Shown here in pieces: positions 42,102 to 53,836 of a stretch of DNA of 64,000 nucleotides (the stretch's first letter is position 1; each line of letters starts with the position of its first letter). Origin of the DNA: Croceivirga thetidis (GTDB lineage Bacteria > Bacteroidota > Bacteroidia > Flavobacteriales > Flavobacteriaceae); the NCBI RefSeq assembly GCF_012272815.1, contig NZ_JAAWWL010000002.1, positions 1,518,280-1,582,279 on the forward strand, given 5' to 3'. The position numbers and the translations under genes were made by a program. The notes beneath the pieces are model-generated. The model had not been told where the DNA came from. It searched no databases and worked only from the letters and a program-made list of their open reading frames with translations.

Positions 42102-42131
42102 AAAAAAAAGCCCTTTCAAAATTGAAAGGGC
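42102..42131 (-). terminator. Terminator of eno
   Basis: A perfect 10-bp stem (GCCCTTTCAA at 42110-42119 with TTGAAAGGGC at 42122-42131) and a 2-nt loop, followed on the minus strand by eight T. It lies 20 bp beyond the eno stop. Confidence 0.9.
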
Positions 42132-42151
42132 CGTTTATAATTGTAAAATGA

Positions 42152-43527
<1,376 letters not shown>

Positions 43528-43550
43528 AACAAAAAGATAAACTAATGTTC

Positions 43551-44663
43551 TTAATTTCTACTGGCCTTTATGGCCTCGAAAAATTGATCAAATAAATAGT
43601 CTGCATCATGTGGGCCTGGACTCGCTTCTGGGTGATATTGTACAGAAAAAACATTCTTGTATTTCATTTTTAATCCAGCCACAGTTCCATCATTCAAATG
43701 GGTATGTGTTATTTCTAGGTCTGGGTGAGCTTCGGTCTCTTCACGATTAACTGCAAAACCATGATTTTGCGAGGTAATTTCACCCTTGCCAGTCATTAGG
43801 TTCAAAATTGGATGATTGATTCCTCTGTGCCCGTGGTGCATTTTATAAGTAGACACTCCGTTCGCCAAGGCCAACACTTGATGTCCTAAACAAATACCAA
43901 ATAAGGGTTTGTTCGTTTTCAAAATCTCTTTGGTGCATTCGATAGCCTCAGAAAGTGGTTCTGGATCCCCTGGTCCATTTGAAATAAAATAACCATCAGG
44001 ATTAAATTCAGCCATTTCCTCTTTTGTGGTATTGTAAGGAAAGACCTTTACATAAGCATCACGTTTGGTCAGGTTCCGAAGGATGTTCTTTTTAATTCCG
44101 ATATCAAGGGCAGAAACTTTATACGTAGCGTTTTCGTCTCCAATGAAATAAGGTTCCTTTGTGGAAACTTTTGAAGCTAGCTCCAAACCTTCCATACTCG
44201 GAATTCCTTTCAATTCTTCTTTCAATTTATCCACTTCATCTGTACGTGTTGAAATTACAGCGTTCATCGCTCCATTATCTCTAATGTAACTTACCAAAGC
44301 CCGTGTATCAACATCTGAAATGGCCATAAGTTTATTATCCTTTAAAAAGTCAAGAAGACTTTTGTCTGCTCCAGGGCGCGAATATTGATAACTAAAGTTC
44401 TTAACGATTAGACCAGCAATTTTTATTGAATCCGATTCAACCTCGTCTTTTAGAGTTCCGTAATTACCAATATGCGCATTGGTGGTCACCATTATCTGAC
44501 CATAATACGAAGGGTCAGTAAATATCTCTTGATAACCTGTCATACCGGTATTAAAACAGACTTCACCAAAAGCTGTTCCTTCGATGTCCCCCACCGCTTT
44601 TCCATAAAAAATGGTACCATCTTCCAACAGTACCAACGCTTTTTTTCTAGTATGATATTTCAT
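43551..44663 (-). CDS. carA: Carbamoyl-phosphate synthase small subunit
   Basis: A 370-residue glutamine amidotransferase subunit that feeds ammonia to CarB for arginine and pyrimidine synthesis. The N-terminal small-subunit domain (ALVLLEDGTIFYGKAVGD) is followed by a class I glutaminase domain with nucleophile Cys in PLFGICLGHQVLALA and the His/Glu in FSVQYHPEASPGP. The ATG at 44663 is chosen over a TTG two codons earlier. carB is not in the window. Confidence 0.95.
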   Translation of the reverse strand: MKYHTRKKALVLLEDGTIFYGKAVGDIEGTAFGEVCFNTGMTGYQEIFTDPSYYGQIMVTTNAHIGNYGTLKDEVESDSIKIAGLIVKNFSYQYSRPGADKSLLDFLKDNKLMAISDVDTRALVSYIRDNGAMNAVISTRTDEVDKLKEELKGIPSMEGLELASKVSTKEPYFIGDENATYKVSALDIGIKKNILRNLTKRDAYVKVFPYNTTKEEMAEFNPDGYFISNGPGDPEPLSEAIECTKEILKTNKPLFGICLGHQVLALANGVSTYKMHHGHRGINHPILNLMTGKGEITSQNHGFAVNREETEAHPDLEITHTHLNDGTVAGLKMKYKNVFSVQYHPEASPGPHDADYLFDQFFEAIKASRN

Positions 44664-44687
44664 CCACAAAAATTTACCAAATGAACA

Positions 44688-44718
44688 TAAAAAAAGGATA
44701 CCCTTTTGAGTATCCTTT
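44688..44718 (-). terminator. Terminator at the end of the ribosomal protein operon
   Basis: AAAGGATAC (44693-44701) pairs with GTATCCTTT (44710-44718) around an 8-nt loop, followed on the minus strand by a run of T. It lies about 29 bp after the rplQ stop and before carA. Confidence 0.85.
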
Positions 44719-44746
44719 GAAATATTTTAAACGATCAATCAACATT

Positions 44747-45253
44747 TTATTCTTCAGAATCGTCAGTTGTAGCAGTCGTCGTTTCAGGAGCTGTGGCTGC
44801 TGCGCCTTTGGCACCTCCACGACCTCTTCTACTTCTTCTAGTAGATTTCTTTTTCTTACCTGTGTCGTAAGTCTCATTAAAATCTACTAATTCGATTAAA
44901 GCCATATCAGCGTTATCACCGAGTCGGTTTCCTAATTTTATAATTCTAGTGTAACCACCTGGTCTGTCACCAACTTTTTCGGCTACCGCTCCAAACAATT
45001 CCGTTATTGCATGTTTGTTTCGCAGCTTACTGAAGGCTACCCTTCTATTGTGCATTCCTTTTTCATTAGACTGATTGTTTTCAGTTTTAGCTTTGGTGAT
45101 AATCGGCTCAACAAACACCTTTAAAGCTTTGGCCTTCGCAACAGTTGTATTGATGCGCTTATGCTCAATTAAGGAGCACGCCATGTTTGCCAACATCGCC
45201 TTTCTATGAGCAGATTTTCTACCTAAGTGGTTAAACTTCTTTCCGTGTCTCAT
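44747..45253 (-). CDS. rplQ: 50S ribosomal protein L17
   Basis: A 168-residue L17, last gene of the alpha operon. The core ([54 protein letters not shown]) is standard. A C-terminal extension of about 45 residues, first basic ([14 protein letters not shown]) then Ala/Thr and acidic, makes it longer than the roughly 120-residue proteobacterial form, as in other Bacteroidota. A terminator follows. Confidence 0.97.
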   Translation of the reverse strand: MRHGKKFNHLGRKSAHRKAMLANMACSLIEHKRINTTVAKAKALKVFVEPIITKAKTENNQSNEKGMHNRRVAFSKLRNKHAITELFGAVAEKVGDRPGGYTRIIKLGNRLGDNADMALIELVDFNETYDTGKKKKSTRRSRRGRGGAKGAAATAPETTTATTDDSEE

Positions 45254-45311
45254 CTTTTTAATTTATCATCTTGCTACCAAATCCACAATGTGGAGAGCAA
45301 AATATGATTGC

Positions 45312-46304
45312 TTAATCTTTATCTAATTTATATTTGGACAAGTCCATACCGAACTGAAGACCTTTATTAATAACAAGTTCTTCAAGTTCCGTTAATGACT
45401 TCTTACCGAAGTTTCTGAACTTCATCAAATCATTCTTATTGAAGGAAACTAAGTCTCCCAAAGTGTCAACTTCAGCGGCTTTCAAACAATTCAATGCGCG
45501 CACCGACAAATCCATATCAACCAATTTGGTCTTCAATAACTGACGCATGTGCAACGATTCTTCATCATAAGTCTCTGTTTGGGCGATTTCATCAGCTTCA
45601 AGAGTAATTCGCTCATCTGAGAACAACATGAAGTGGTGAATCAAAATCTTAGCAGCTTCAGTCAAAGCATCTTTAGGATGTATAGAACCATCAGAAACAA
45701 TTTCGAAAATCAACTTTTCGTAATCTGTTTTTTGTTCAACCCTAAAGTTCTCAATGCTGTATTTTACGTTTTTAATTGGTGTAAAAACCGAATCAACAGC
45801 AATGGTTCCCAAAGGAGCATTTGATTTCTTGTTTTCTTCAGCCGGAACGTATCCGCGACCTTTTTCTATGATGATTTCAAGGTTGACTTCAACCTTGGAA
45901 TCCATATTACAAATCACTAAATCAGGATTCAATACTTGATATCCTGAAATAAACTTTTGAAAATCACCAGCAGTCAACTGGTCTTTTCCTGTTACTGAAA
46001 CAGAAACAGTCTCGCTTTCAACATCATCGATTTGTCTTTTGAAACGAATTTGTTTCAAGTTCAAAATCATTTCAGTTACGTCCTCTACTACACCAGGTAT
46101 AACAGAAAACTCATGCTCTACTCCATCAATCCTTACCGATGTTATTGCGAAGCCTTCCAAAGAGGAAAGCAGTACTCGTCTTAGTGCATTCCCGACGGTA
46201 AGACCATATCCAGGTTCCAATGGGCGAAATTCAAATTTCCCATCGAAATCTGTGGATTCAATCATTATTACCTTATCGGGCTTTTGAAAATTAAGTAATG
46301 CCAT
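45312..46304 (-). CDS. rpoA: RNA polymerase subunit alpha
   Basis: A 330-residue alpha subunit. The N-terminal dimerisation domain has [21 protein letters not shown], the C-terminal domain (about 250-315) has the helix-hairpin-helix [19 protein letters not shown] and [10 protein letters not shown]. It assembles the core enzyme and contacts UP elements and activators. It lies between rpsD and rplQ as in most bacteria. Confidence 0.98.
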   Translation of the reverse strand: MALLNFQKPDKVIMIESTDFDGKFEFRPLEPGYGLTVGNALRRVLLSSLEGFAITSVRIDGVEHEFSVIPGVVEDVTEMILNLKQIRFKRQIDDVESETVSVSVTGKDQLTAGDFQKFISGYQVLNPDLVICNMDSKVEVNLEIIIEKGRGYVPAEENKKSNAPLGTIAVDSVFTPIKNVKYSIENFRVEQKTDYEKLIFEIVSDGSIHPKDALTEAAKILIHHFMLFSDERITLEADEIAQTETYDEESLHMRQLLKTKLVDMDLSVRALNCLKAAEVDTLGDLVSFNKNDLMKFRNFGKKSLTELEELVINKGLQFGMDLSKYKLDKD

Positions 46305-46320
46305 AATTGGACTAATAGGT

Positions 46321-46926
46321 TTATTTTGAGTATAACTCGACGATTAATTGTTCTTTGATGTTCTCTGGAATCTGTAGCCTTTCAGGAATGGTAACATATG
46401 TTCCTTCTTTGGTATCATTATTCCAAGTAAGCCATTCGTAAACTGAACTGTTGTTAGCTAAAGAATCGTTTATAGTTTGTAAAGACTTTGACTTTTCACG
46501 AACACCTACTACATCTCCTGCTTTTAACGCGTAGGAAGGAATATTTACAACCTCACCGTTTACAGTAATGTGCCTGTGGGACACCAATTGTCTTGCACCC
46601 CTTCTTGAAGGTGAAATACCTAATCGATATACCACATTATCCAGTCTTCCCTCACAAAGTTGAAGAAGCACCTCACCGGTTACACCTTCTCTTCGTTTTG
46701 CTTCAGTAAATAGATTTCTAAACTGCTTTTCTAGAATACCGTAGGTATATTTTGCTTTTTGCTTCTCCATTAATTGGATAGCATATTCAGACTTTTTACC
46801 ACGACGACGGTTGTTACCGTGTTGCCCTGGAGGGTAGTTTTTCTTTTCGAAAGACTTATCGTCTCCGAAAATCGCTTCGCCAAATTTTCGAGCGATTTTT
46901 GTTTTTGGTCCTGTGTATCTTGCCAT
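46321..46926 (-). CDS. rpsD: 30S ribosomal protein S4
   Basis: A 201-residue S4, a primary 16S rRNA binder. The S4 RNA-binding domain reads [20 protein letters not shown]. The N-terminal zinc cysteines of some S4 proteins are absent. In E. coli S4 represses the alpha operon; here an unusually long spacer with small hairpins precedes this gene. Confidence 0.98.
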   Translation of the reverse strand: MARYTGPKTKIARKFGEAIFGDDKSFEKKNYPPGQHGNNRRRGKKSEYAIQLMEKQKAKYTYGILEKQFRNLFTEAKRREGVTGEVLLQLCEGRLDNVVYRLGISPSRRGARQLVSHRHITVNGEVVNIPSYALKAGDVVGVREKSKSLQTINDSLANNSSVYEWLTWNNDTKEGTYVTIPERLQIPENIKEQLIVELYSK

Positions 46927-46994
46927 TTTCTAGTTTTTTTGAAAGTGCGATTATGAATTAAGGCTTATCCTTCGATAATCGTTAGTGCACCTTC

Positions 46995-47018
46995 GGTGAA
47001 AATCCGCCATAAGGCGGA
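46995..47018 (-). promoter_or_regulatory. Structured spacer between rpsK and rpsD
   Basis: Within the 106-bp spacer a perfect 6-bp stem (TCCGCC at 47003-47008, GGCGGA at 47013-47018) with a 4-nt loop is followed on the minus strand by TTTT, then by a CACC-GAA-GGTG mini-hairpin. Most neighbouring spacers are under 25 bp. It may be an S4-responsive site, a weak terminator or a processing site; this is inference. Confidence 0.4.
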
Positions 47019-47032
47019 CCAATTATAATTAA

Positions 47033-47434
47033 TTAAACTCTTCTTCTTTTGGGAGGTCTACAACCGTTATGTGGAATCGGTGTAACATCTATGATTTCTG
47101 TAACCTCTATACCTTCATTATGAATGGTTCTGATTGCAGATTCACGACCATTACCTGGTCCCTTAACGTAAACCTTTACCTTACGAAGACCTGCTTCTAA
47201 AGCAACTTTTGCACAATCTTCGGCGGCTACTTGGGCAGCATACGGAGTGTTCTTTTTAGAACCCCTAAAACCCATTTTACCGGCAGAAGACCAAGAAATA
47301 ACGTCACCCTTTTTATTGGTCAACGAAATGATGATGTTGTTAAAAGAGGCAGTTATGTGCGCTTCTCCTGTAGAATCAACAACAACTTTACGTTTTTTAG
47401 CTGCGGTTTTTGAACCTGTTTTTCCTTTTGCCAT
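47033..47434 (-). CDS. rpsK: 30S ribosomal protein S11
   Basis: A 133-residue S11 of the platform of the 30S subunit. The core [20 protein letters not shown] and the C-terminal [18 protein letters not shown] are diagnostic. It follows rpsM by 10 bp in the alpha operon. Confidence 0.98.
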   Translation of the reverse strand: MAKGKTGSKTAAKKRKVVVDSTGEAHITASFNNIIISLTNKKGDVISWSSAGKMGFRGSKKNTPYAAQVAAEDCAKVALEAGLRKVKVYVKGPGNGRESAIRTIHNEGIEVTEIIDVTPIPHNGCRPPKRRRV

Positions 47435-47444
47435 CTCCTAATTA

Positions 47445-47819
47445 TTATTTAGTAGCCTTCTTCTTGTTGGCAACTGTCTTACGTTTTCCTTTTCTCGTTC
47501 TCGAGTTGTTTTTTGTGCGCTGTCCTCTCAAAGGAAGTCCAGCTCTATGACGAATACCACGCTGACATCCGATATCCATCAAACGCTTGATATTCAATTG
47601 TGTCTCTGAACGTAATTCACCTTCAATGGTAAATTCACCAACGGCATCACGAATCTTACCAATCTGGTCATCGTTCCAATCTGAGACTTTTACATCTTCA
47701 TCAACCCCAGCTTTGGCCAAGATTTCCTGTGCACGACTTTTACCTACTCCATAGATGTAGGTCAATGAAATTACGCCGCGTTTTTGTTTAGGTATATCAA
47801 CCCCTGCAATTCTTGCCAT
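47445..47819 (-). CDS. rpsM: 30S ribosomal protein S13
   Basis: A 124-residue S13, part of the head of the 30S subunit and contact to the P-site tRNA. It starts [20 protein letters not shown] and has [20 protein letters not shown]. First ordinary-length gene after infA and rpmJ in the alpha operon. Confidence 0.98.
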   Translation of the reverse strand: MARIAGVDIPKQKRGVISLTYIYGVGKSRAQEILAKAGVDEDVKVSDWNDDQIGKIRDAVGEFTIEGELRSETQLNIKRLMDIGCQRGIRHRAGLPLRGQRTKNNSRTRKGKRKTVANKKKATK

Positions 47820-47821
47820 AA

Positions 47822-47938
47822 TTACCCTTGTCTTTGTTTAAATCTAGGATTCTTTTTGTTGATTACGTACAGCTTGCCCTTTCTGCGTACAATCTTGCAG
47901 TCTGCACTTCTTTTTTTTATGGATGCTCTTACCTTCAT
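47822..47938 (-). CDS. rpmJ: 50S ribosomal protein L36 (zinc-free form)
   Basis: A 38-residue L36 between infA and rpsM, too short for a standard ORF list. It reads [20 protein letters not shown] and ends NPRFKQRQG. Zinc-binding L36 has three Cys and one His; only one Cys (C14) is left here, so this is the C-minus, zinc-independent form usual for Flavobacteriaceae. Confidence 0.96.
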   Translation of the reverse strand: MKVRASIKKRSADCKIVRRKGKLYVINKKNPRFKQRQG

Positions 47939-47940
47939 CG

Positions 47941-48156
47941 TTAATATCTGTATGTAATTCTTGCTTTTGTTAAATCGTATGGGCTCATTTCAAGCTTGAC
48001 TTTATCACCAGGCAATAACTTGATGTAATGCATGCGCATTTTACCTGAAATATGAGCTGTAACAATGTGGCCATTTTCCAACTCTACCCGAAACATAGCG
48101 TTTGATAATGCCTCTATAATTGTTCCGTCTTGTTCTATTGCTGCTTGTTTAGCCAT
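47941..48156 (-). CDS. infA: Translation initiation factor IF-1
   Basis: A 71-residue OB-fold (S1-like) protein that binds the A site of the 30S subunit during initiation. It has [19 protein letters not shown], the [13 protein letters not shown] core and [17 protein letters not shown]. Located between secY and rpmJ; the map and adk genes found at this point in many bacteria are absent. Confidence 0.98.
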   Translation of the reverse strand: MAKQAAIEQDGTIIEALSNAMFRVELENGHIVTAHISGKMRMHYIKLLPGDKVKLEMSPYDLTKARITYRY

Positions 48157-48162
48157 ATAGAT

Positions 48163-49506
48163 TTATGCTACTTTTCTGTTTTTACCAGTTTTCATTAAAC
48201 CATCGTAGTGTCTATTCAACAAATATGAATTCACTTGTTGAACAGTATCGATAGCAACACCTACCATAATCAATAGTGATGTACCACCATAGAACAATGC
48301 CCATCCCGCCTGTACGTCCATTAGTTTCACAACCACCGCTGGCAAAACCGCCAAGGCAGCAAGAAAAACTGAACCTGGGAATGTAATCAATGACATTATT
48401 TTATCTAGGAAATCACCGGTTTCTTTGCCAGGACGTATTCCTGGAATAAAACCACCACTTCTTTTTAAGTCATCCGCCATTTTGTTCGTAGGAACAGTGA
48501 TTGCCGTATAGAAATATGTGAAAATGATAATCAAAATAGCAAACACGAGGTTGTACCAAAAACCGAAAATATCAGCAAATTGAACTTCCATCCACTGACC
48601 TGCAGCAGTATTATTGAATGTTCTACCAATCAAACTTGGTGCAAACATTATGGCTTGAGCAAAAATAATTGGCATTACCCCTGATGCGTTCAACTTTAAC
48701 GGTATGTATTGACGTGAACCCATCACATTCTTTTCATAACCACCTGAAGCACTTCTTCGGGCATATTGCACTGGTATTTGACGAACAGCCATCACCAATA
48801 GCACACTGGCCAAAATGACCACGAACCAGATAATCACTTCAATCAAAATGAACATGATACCACCAGTATTGTTTGTTGTCCTAGAAATAAATTCCTGAAC
48901 AAATGACTGTGGCATTGTAGCAATGATACCTATCATAATCAATAAAGAGATACCGTTACCAATACCTTTATCCGTTATTTTTTCTCCTAACCACATTGCA
49001 AACACACAACCCGTGACCAAAATAATTACAGCTGGAATGATAAAATCAGGTCCTTTACCTAAAACAAAGGCACTGTCCGGTACACCAAGGGCCCCTAATC
49101 CGTACAAATAGGCAGGTGCTTGTACAATACATATGGCTATGGTCAACCAGCGAGTGATTTGATTCTTAGTCTTTCGACCACTTTCTCCTTCCTTGTCGAG
49201 TTTCTGCAAATAAGGAATGGCTATACTCATCAATTGTACTACAATCGAAGCAGAGATATAGGGCATGATACCCAATGCAAAAACCGATGCGTTCGCAAAA
49301 GCCCCACCAGTAAATGCATTAAGCAGACCTAAAATTCCATCACCGGCATTGCTTGCCAAGTTTGCCAATTGAGCAGTATCAATACCAGGAAGAACTACTT
49401 GGGCACCGAAACGATACACCAATAAAAGACCTAAGGTCACGATTATACGTTGTCTTAGTTCTTCAATCTTCCAAATATTTGATATGGTCTCAATAAACTT
49501 CTTCAT
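48163..49506 (-). CDS. secY: Preprotein translocase subunit SecY
   Basis: A 447-residue channel subunit of the Sec translocon with about ten transmembrane helices. Conserved features include FGAQVVLPGID, LQKLDKEGESGRKTKNQITR, GIGNGISLLIMIGI and the cytosolic-loop GFIPGIRPGKET. It follows rplO in the spc operon. Confidence 0.98.
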   Translation of the reverse strand: MKKFIETISNIWKIEELRQRIIVTLGLLLVYRFGAQVVLPGIDTAQLANLASNAGDGILGLLNAFTGGAFANASVFALGIMPYISASIVVQLMSIAIPYLQKLDKEGESGRKTKNQITRWLTIAICIVQAPAYLYGLGALGVPDSAFVLGKGPDFIIPAVIILVTGCVFAMWLGEKITDKGIGNGISLLIMIGIIATMPQSFVQEFISRTTNNTGGIMFILIEVIIWFVVILASVLLVMAVRQIPVQYARRSASGGYEKNVMGSRQYIPLKLNASGVMPIIFAQAIMFAPSLIGRTFNNTAAGQWMEVQFADIFGFWYNLVFAILIIIFTYFYTAITVPTNKMADDLKRSGGFIPGIRPGKETGDFLDKIMSLITFPGSVFLAALAVLPAVVVKLMDVQAGWALFYGGTSLLIMVGVAIDTVQQVNSYLLNRHYDGLMKTGKNRKVA

Positions 49507-49516
49507 TCTAAATAAC

Positions 49517-49969
49517 TTACTGCGTTATAGCTTCACCTCCTGCTTTTTCAATCGCTTCCTTTGCCGAAGCGCTGAATTTATCGGCAGTTACTTTTAGTTT
49601 TGATTTCAATTCACCGCTACCTAAAATTTTAACCAAATCGTTTTTACCAACGATTCCGTTATCAATCAAAGTTTCAATGGTGACTTCATCTTTAACAATT
49701 TTATTATCAACCAATGCCTGCAATTTATCAAGGTTAACTGGTTGGTATTCCTTTCTGTTAAAGTTCTTGAAACCGAACTTGGGCACACGACGTTGTAATG
49801 GCATCTGACCCCCTTCAAAACCAATCTTCTTGGAGTATCCAGATCTAGATTTGGCACCTTTATGTCCTCTTGTGGCAGTACCGCCTTTACCGGAACCTTG
49901 TCCCCTACCTACACGCTTACCTTGTCTGTGCGTTGAGCCTTCTGCTGGTTTTAAGTTGCTTAAATCCAT
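49517..49969 (-). CDS. rplO: 50S ribosomal protein L15
   Basis: A 150-residue L15 with the glycine/basic N-terminal extension GRGQGSGKGGTATRGHKG that reaches into the 23S rRNA, and the core FEGGQMPLQRRVPKFGF. It follows rpmD and precedes secY. Confidence 0.98.
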   Translation of the reverse strand: MDLSNLKPAEGSTHRQGKRVGRGQGSGKGGTATRGHKGAKSRSGYSKKIGFEGGQMPLQRRVPKFGFKNFNRKEYQPVNLDKLQALVDNKIVKDEVTIETLIDNGIVGKNDLVKILGSGELKSKLKVTADKFSASAKEAIEKAGGEAITQ

Positions 49970-49982
49970 CGTATACTATCAT

Positions 49983-50159
49983 TTAGGCTTCCGTAGAAAC
50001 CAAGTGTTTTACTTTATCAATCATTCCAAGGATTGCTGGCGAATCATCATGCTCAACAACCTGCCCTATCTTTTTAAGGCCCAAGGCCTCTAAAGTACGC
50101 TTTTGGTTTTGCGGCCTTTTGATGGCACTCTTAACCTGCTTTACCTTAATCTTCGCCAT
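49983..50159 (-). CDS. rpmD: 50S ribosomal protein L30
   Basis: A 58-residue L30 between rpsE and rplO, short of the usual ORF cutoff. It begins AKIKVKQVKSAIKRPQNQKR and has LEALGLKKIGQVVEHDD, matching the bacterial L30 core. Confidence 0.95.
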   Translation of the reverse strand: MAKIKVKQVKSAIKRPQNQKRTLEALGLKKIGQVVEHDDSPAILGMIDKVKHLVSTEA

Positions 50160-50163
50160 TATC

Positions 50164-50688
50164 TTATCCTTTAAAAACTTTTTCCATACTTATACCTCGT
50201 TGCTTGGCAACAACACCTGCATCACGAAGCTGTAAAAGTGCATCAAATGTAGCTTTTACCACATTATGTGGATTTGAAGAACCTTGAGACTTTGAAAGTA
50301 CATCATGAATACCCACTGATTCCAAAACTGCGCGAACAGCACCACCAGCGATTACTCCGGTACCAGTTGATGCAGGTTTCATAAAAACTTTTGCACCACC
50401 ATATTTCCCTTTTTGTTCGTGTGGAACGGTCCCTTTGTTCAATGGAATACGCACCAAATTCTTTTTTGCATCTTCTATCGCCTTGGCAATAGCAGTAGCA
50501 ACCTCTTTAGATTTTCCCAAACCGTGTCCTACAACACCATTTTCGTCTCCCACAACCACGATTGCAGAAAATCCGAAAGCACGACCACCTTTAGTTACTT
50601 TGGTTACCCTTTGCACACCAACTAGACGGTCTTTCAATTCTAAACCACCTGGTTTTACTAGTTCTACATTTTTGTATTTCCCGTACAT
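50164..50688 (-). CDS. rpsE: 30S ribosomal protein S5
   Basis: A 174-residue S5 with the double-stranded-RNA-binding-like N domain ([20 protein letters not shown]) and the C domain with [20 protein letters not shown]. It contributes to decoding fidelity. Confidence 0.98.
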   Translation of the reverse strand: MYGKYKNVELVKPGGLELKDRLVGVQRVTKVTKGGRAFGFSAIVVVGDENGVVGHGLGKSKEVATAIAKAIEDAKKNLVRIPLNKGTVPHEQKGKYGGAKVFMKPASTGTGVIAGGAVRAVLESVGIHDVLSKSQGSSNPHNVVKATFDALLQLRDAGVVAKQRGISMEKVFKG

Positions 50689-50694
50689 ATCGAT

Positions 50695-51048
50695 TTAGAA
50701 TTTAAGTCCTCCTTCTCTAGCACCTTCGGCCAAAGCTTTTACTCTACCATGGTACAAATTTCCTCCGCGATCAAAAGAAACAGTTTCTACTCCAGCCTTC
50801 TTTGCCTTTTCAGCAATTGCCTTACCAACGGCGTTGGCTATTTCTGTTTTTGTTCCTTTTACATCAATCGCTTTGTCACGTGAAGAGGCAGAAGCTAGCG
50901 TTTTACCAGCGTTGTCATCTATCACTTGAGCATATATTTCTTTGTTACTACGAAATACTGAAAGTCTTGGACGAGCTTCAGTACCGAAGGATACTTTTCG
51001 AATCCTTCTTCTAATACGTAGTTTTCTTTCAGATGTTGATAATCCCAT
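50695..51048 (-). CDS. rplR: 50S ribosomal protein L18
   Basis: A 117-residue 5S rRNA-binding L18 with [20 protein letters not shown], the Ala-rich helix and [20 protein letters not shown]. Confidence 0.98.
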   Translation of the reverse strand: MGLSTSERKLRIRRRIRKVSFGTEARPRLSVFRSNKEIYAQVIDDNAGKTLASASSRDKAIDVKGTKTEIANAVGKAIAEKAKKAGVETVSFDRGGNLYHGRVKALAEGAREGGLKF

Positions 51049-51059
51049 TTCGCTACTTA

Positions 51060-51602
51060 TTAGGCTGATTTACCTGCTTTTCTTCTAATTTGTTCTCCGA
51101 CAAACTTGATACCTTTCCCTTTATAAGGCTCTGGCTTTCTGAACGAACGTATTTTAGCCGCTACAGCTCCAACCAATTGTTTGTCATGTGATGTCAATTT
51201 CACTATCGGATTCTTACCTTTTTCTGAAATTGTCTCGATTTTAACCTCAGGAGCAATATCCATTACTATGTTGTGAGAAAACCCCACGGCTAAATCCAAT
51301 TTCTGGCCTTGGTTGCTAGCTCTATAACCAACACCAACAAGTTCCAATTCTTTTGTAAAACCTTTGGTCACACCTTCAACCATATTATTAACCAAAGCCC
51401 GGTACAGTCCGTGTTTGGCTTTGTGATCTTTTGATTCTGAAGGTCTTGTCACGGTCAATGTTCCATCTTCCACCTTCATGTCAACACCACTAAATTCCTG
51501 TACCAACTCTCCTAGTTTACCTTTCACGGTAATTGCGTTGTCTTTGATATCAACGGTTACCCCTTCTGGTATTGATATTGGATTATTTCCTATTCTTGAC
51601 AT
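51060..51602 (-). CDS. rplF: 50S ribosomal protein L6
   Basis: A 180-residue L6 with the duplicated beta-sheet fold; it starts [14 protein letters not shown] and has [20 protein letters not shown] near the C-terminus. Located near the GTPase centre of the 50S subunit. Confidence 0.98.
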   Translation of the reverse strand: MSRIGNNPISIPEGVTVDIKDNAITVKGKLGELVQEFSGVDMKVEDGTLTVTRPSESKDHKAKHGLYRALVNNMVEGVTKGFTKELELVGVGYRASNQGQKLDLAVGFSHNIVMDIAPEVKIETISEKGKNPIVKLTSHDKQLVGAVAAKIRSFRKPEPYKGKGIKFVGEQIRRKAGKSA

Positions 51603-51620
51603 CGTCTTTTCTTTTTTCTC

Positions 51621-52019
51621 TTAGTATACGTAACACAATACTTCGCCACCAACCTTTTCTTGCTGAGCTTGTTTACTGGTCATTACTCCGTGCGATGTAG
51701 ACACAATAGCAATACCCAATCCGTTCAACACTCTTGGCAATTCACTTGAGTTGGCATACTTTCTAAGTCCTGGTTTACTTACTCGCTGTAATTTTTTGAT
51801 TACTGGCTCTTTCGTAAACTTATCGTACTTCAAAGCGATTTTAATGTTTCCTTGCGCCCCATCATCTTCAAACTTGTAGCTTAAAATAAAACCTTGGTCA
51901 AACAAGATTTCTGTCATTGCTTTTTTCAAGTTGGAAGCGGGAATATTTACTACCCTGTGACCCGCCATGCTGGCGTTTCTAATTCGGGTCAAATAATCTG
52001 AAATTGGATCTGTTAACAT
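51621..52019 (-). CDS. rpsH: 30S ribosomal protein S8
   Basis: A 132-residue S8 with [18 protein letters not shown] at the N-terminus and [17 protein letters not shown] near the C-terminus. In E. coli S8 represses the spc operon; no target hairpin was identified here. Confidence 0.98.
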   Translation of the reverse strand: MLTDPISDYLTRIRNASMAGHRVVNIPASNLKKAMTEILFDQGFILSYKFEDDGAQGNIKIALKYDKFTKEPVIKKLQRVSKPGLRKYANSSELPRVLNGLGIAIVSTSHGVMTSKQAQQEKVGGEVLCYVY

Positions 52020-52040
52020 TTTCTCTTCTTTACTTTCGGT

Positions 52041-52310
52041 TTACCAACTTGCTTTTGTCACACCAGGAATCAAACCTTTATTGGCCATTTCTCTAAAAGT
52101 CACCCTTGAAATACCAAAAGTTCTCATGTAACCTCTTGGTCTTCCCGTTAATTTGCATCTGTTACGCATACGCACAGGAGATGCATTCTTAGGAAGTTTT
52201 TGTAATGCTTCGTAATCACCAGCTTCTTTTAAAGCTTTTCTTTTCTCGGCATATTTGGCTACCATTTTTGCCCTTTTACGCTCACGGGCTTTCATTGATT
52301 CTTTGGCCAT
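52041..52310 (-). CDS. rpsN: 30S ribosomal protein S14 (zinc-free form)
   Basis: An 89-residue S14 of the long, cysteine-poor class (no CxxC zinc ribbon), with [20 protein letters not shown]. It lies between rplE and rpsH. Confidence 0.97.
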   Translation of the reverse strand: MAKESMKARERKRAKMVAKYAEKRKALKEAGDYEALQKLPKNASPVRMRNRCKLTGRPRGYMRTFGISRVTFREMANKGLIPGVTKASW

Positions 52311-52313
52311 TTC

Positions 52314-52865
52314 TTAATTCTTTTTAAAGGGTAATCCTAATTCTGTCAATAATGATTTTGCTTCCTTATCTGTATCGGCAGAGGTCACAAAAGTTATATC
52401 CATACCGTTTATACGGTTAATTTTATCAATGTTGATTTCTGGAAATATAATTTGTTCTGTAACGCCCAAATTATAATTTCCCCTACCATCAAATCCCGTT
52501 GCTCGAACACCTTGAAAGTCACGTACGCGAGGAAGTGCTGTAGTTATTAAGCGATCTAAAAATTCGTACATACGCTCGCCTCGAAGTGTCACTTTTGCAC
52601 CAATTGGCATACCCTTTCTTAATTTGAAGGTTGCAACATCTTTCTTAGACATAGTTGCTATAGCCTTTTGACCAGTAATCATTGTCAACTCATCAACAGC
52701 GTGGTCAATTAATTTTTTATCGGCTACGGCAGCACCTACACCTCGGCTAACTACTATCTTTTGCAGTTTAGGTACTTGCATTACGTTTTTATATCCGAAT
52801 TCTTCGGAAAGCGCCTTAACAACTCGCTCTTTGTATTCTTGTTTTAGTCTTGGAATGTAACTCAT
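52314..52865 (-). CDS. rplE: 50S ribosomal protein L5
   Basis: A 183-residue 5S rRNA-binding L5 with [18 protein letters not shown] and [20 protein letters not shown], the conserved P-site loop region. Confidence 0.98.
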   Translation of the reverse strand: MSYIPRLKQEYKERVVKALSEEFGYKNVMQVPKLQKIVVSRGVGAAVADKKLIDHAVDELTMITGQKAIATMSKKDVATFKLRKGMPIGAKVTLRGERMYEFLDRLITTALPRVRDFQGVRATGFDGRGNYNLGVTEQIIFPEINIDKINRINGMDITFVTSADTDKEAKSLLTELGLPFKKN

Positions 52866-52867
52866 GA

Positions 52868-53173
52868 CTAGATAATTTCACCTGTTTTCTTGGAAACTCT
52901 TACTTTCTTTCCATCTTTAACTTCAAAGCCAACACGTACCGCTTCACCATTTTCAATCAAAGAAAGGTTAGAAACATGTATTGGAGCTTCCTTCTCTACT
53001 ATTCCACCTTGAGGGTTCTGGGCACTTGGCTTCTCATGTTTTTTAACAACATTTACACCCTCAACAATAGCTTTGTTCTTTTCACGGTCAACACTCATGA
53101 CCTTACCTTCAGAGCCTTTGTGGTCACCTGCTATTACTGCTACAGTATCTCCTGATTTAATTTTCAACTTCAT
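52868..53173 (-). CDS. rplX: 50S ribosomal protein L24
   Basis: A 101-residue KOW-domain L24 with [20 protein letters not shown] and [14 protein letters not shown]. An adjacent upstream ATG at 53176 would add one residue; the second Met matches the common start. Confidence 0.97.
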   Translation of the reverse strand: MKLKIKSGDTVAVIAGDHKGSEGKVMSVDREKNKAIVEGVNVVKKHEKPSAQNPQGGIVEKEAPIHVSNLSLIENGEAVRVGFEVKDGKKVRVSKKTGEII

Positions 53174-53185
53174 CATACCTATTCT

Positions 53186-53554
53186 TTAAAGTACCTCAGG
53201 GGCCAATGAAACAATTTTCATGTATTGCTTGTCACGTAATTCTCTTGCAACGGGACCGAAAACGCGAGTTCCTCGCATTTCTCCGGTTGCACTAAGAAGT
53301 ACACAAGCGTTATCATCAAACCTTATATAAGAACCATCAGGTCTTCTGACCTCTTTTTTAGTTCTCACGACAACCGCAGTTGAAACAGCGCCTTTTTTTA
53401 CAGCACCATTCGGGGCAGCTTCTTTAACACTAACTACGATACGGTCACCTAAAGATGCATATCTTCTTTTAGTTCCTCCTAGTACGCGAATAGTCAGTAC
53501 TTCTTTAGCACCTGTATTATCCGCAACTTTTAATCTTGATTCCTGTTGTACCAT
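53186..53554 (-). CDS. rplN: 50S ribosomal protein L14
   Basis: A 122-residue L14 with [19 protein letters not shown] at the N-terminus and [20 protein letters not shown] at the C-terminus, on the intersubunit face. Confidence 0.98.
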   Translation of the reverse strand: MVQQESRLKVADNTGAKEVLTIRVLGGTKRRYASLGDRIVVSVKEAAPNGAVKKGAVSTAVVVRTKKEVRRPDGSYIRFDDNACVLLSATGEMRGTRVFGPVARELRDKQYMKIVSLAPEVL

Positions 53555-53556
53555 GA

Positions 53557-53823
53557 TTACTTAGCTCTTTCCAAAATTTCTACTAACCTCCAGCACTTTG
53601 TTTTGCTCAAAGGCCTTGTTTCCATGATTCGAACCGTGTCCCCTTCATTGCAATCATTCTTCTCATCATGGGCAACATACTTCTTGGTCTTCAATACGAA
53701 CTTACCGTACATTGGGTGTTTAACTCGCTTGACCTCAGAAACTACGATGGATTTTTCCATCTTGTTGCTGGTCACAACCCCAATTCTTTCCTTTCTTAAA
53801 TTTCTTATTGTTGTTTCTTCCAT
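53557..53823 (-). CDS. rpsQ: 30S ribosomal protein S17
   Basis: An 88-residue OB-fold S17 with [19 protein letters not shown] and a C-terminal [19 protein letters not shown]. The ATG at 53823 is used instead of a TTG three codons earlier. Confidence 0.97.
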   Translation of the reverse strand: MEETTIRNLRKERIGVVTSNKMEKSIVVSEVKRVKHPMYGKFVLKTKKYVAHDEKNDCNEGDTVRIMETRPLSKTKCWRLVEILERAK

Positions 53824-53836
53824 AAGGCCCAATCCG

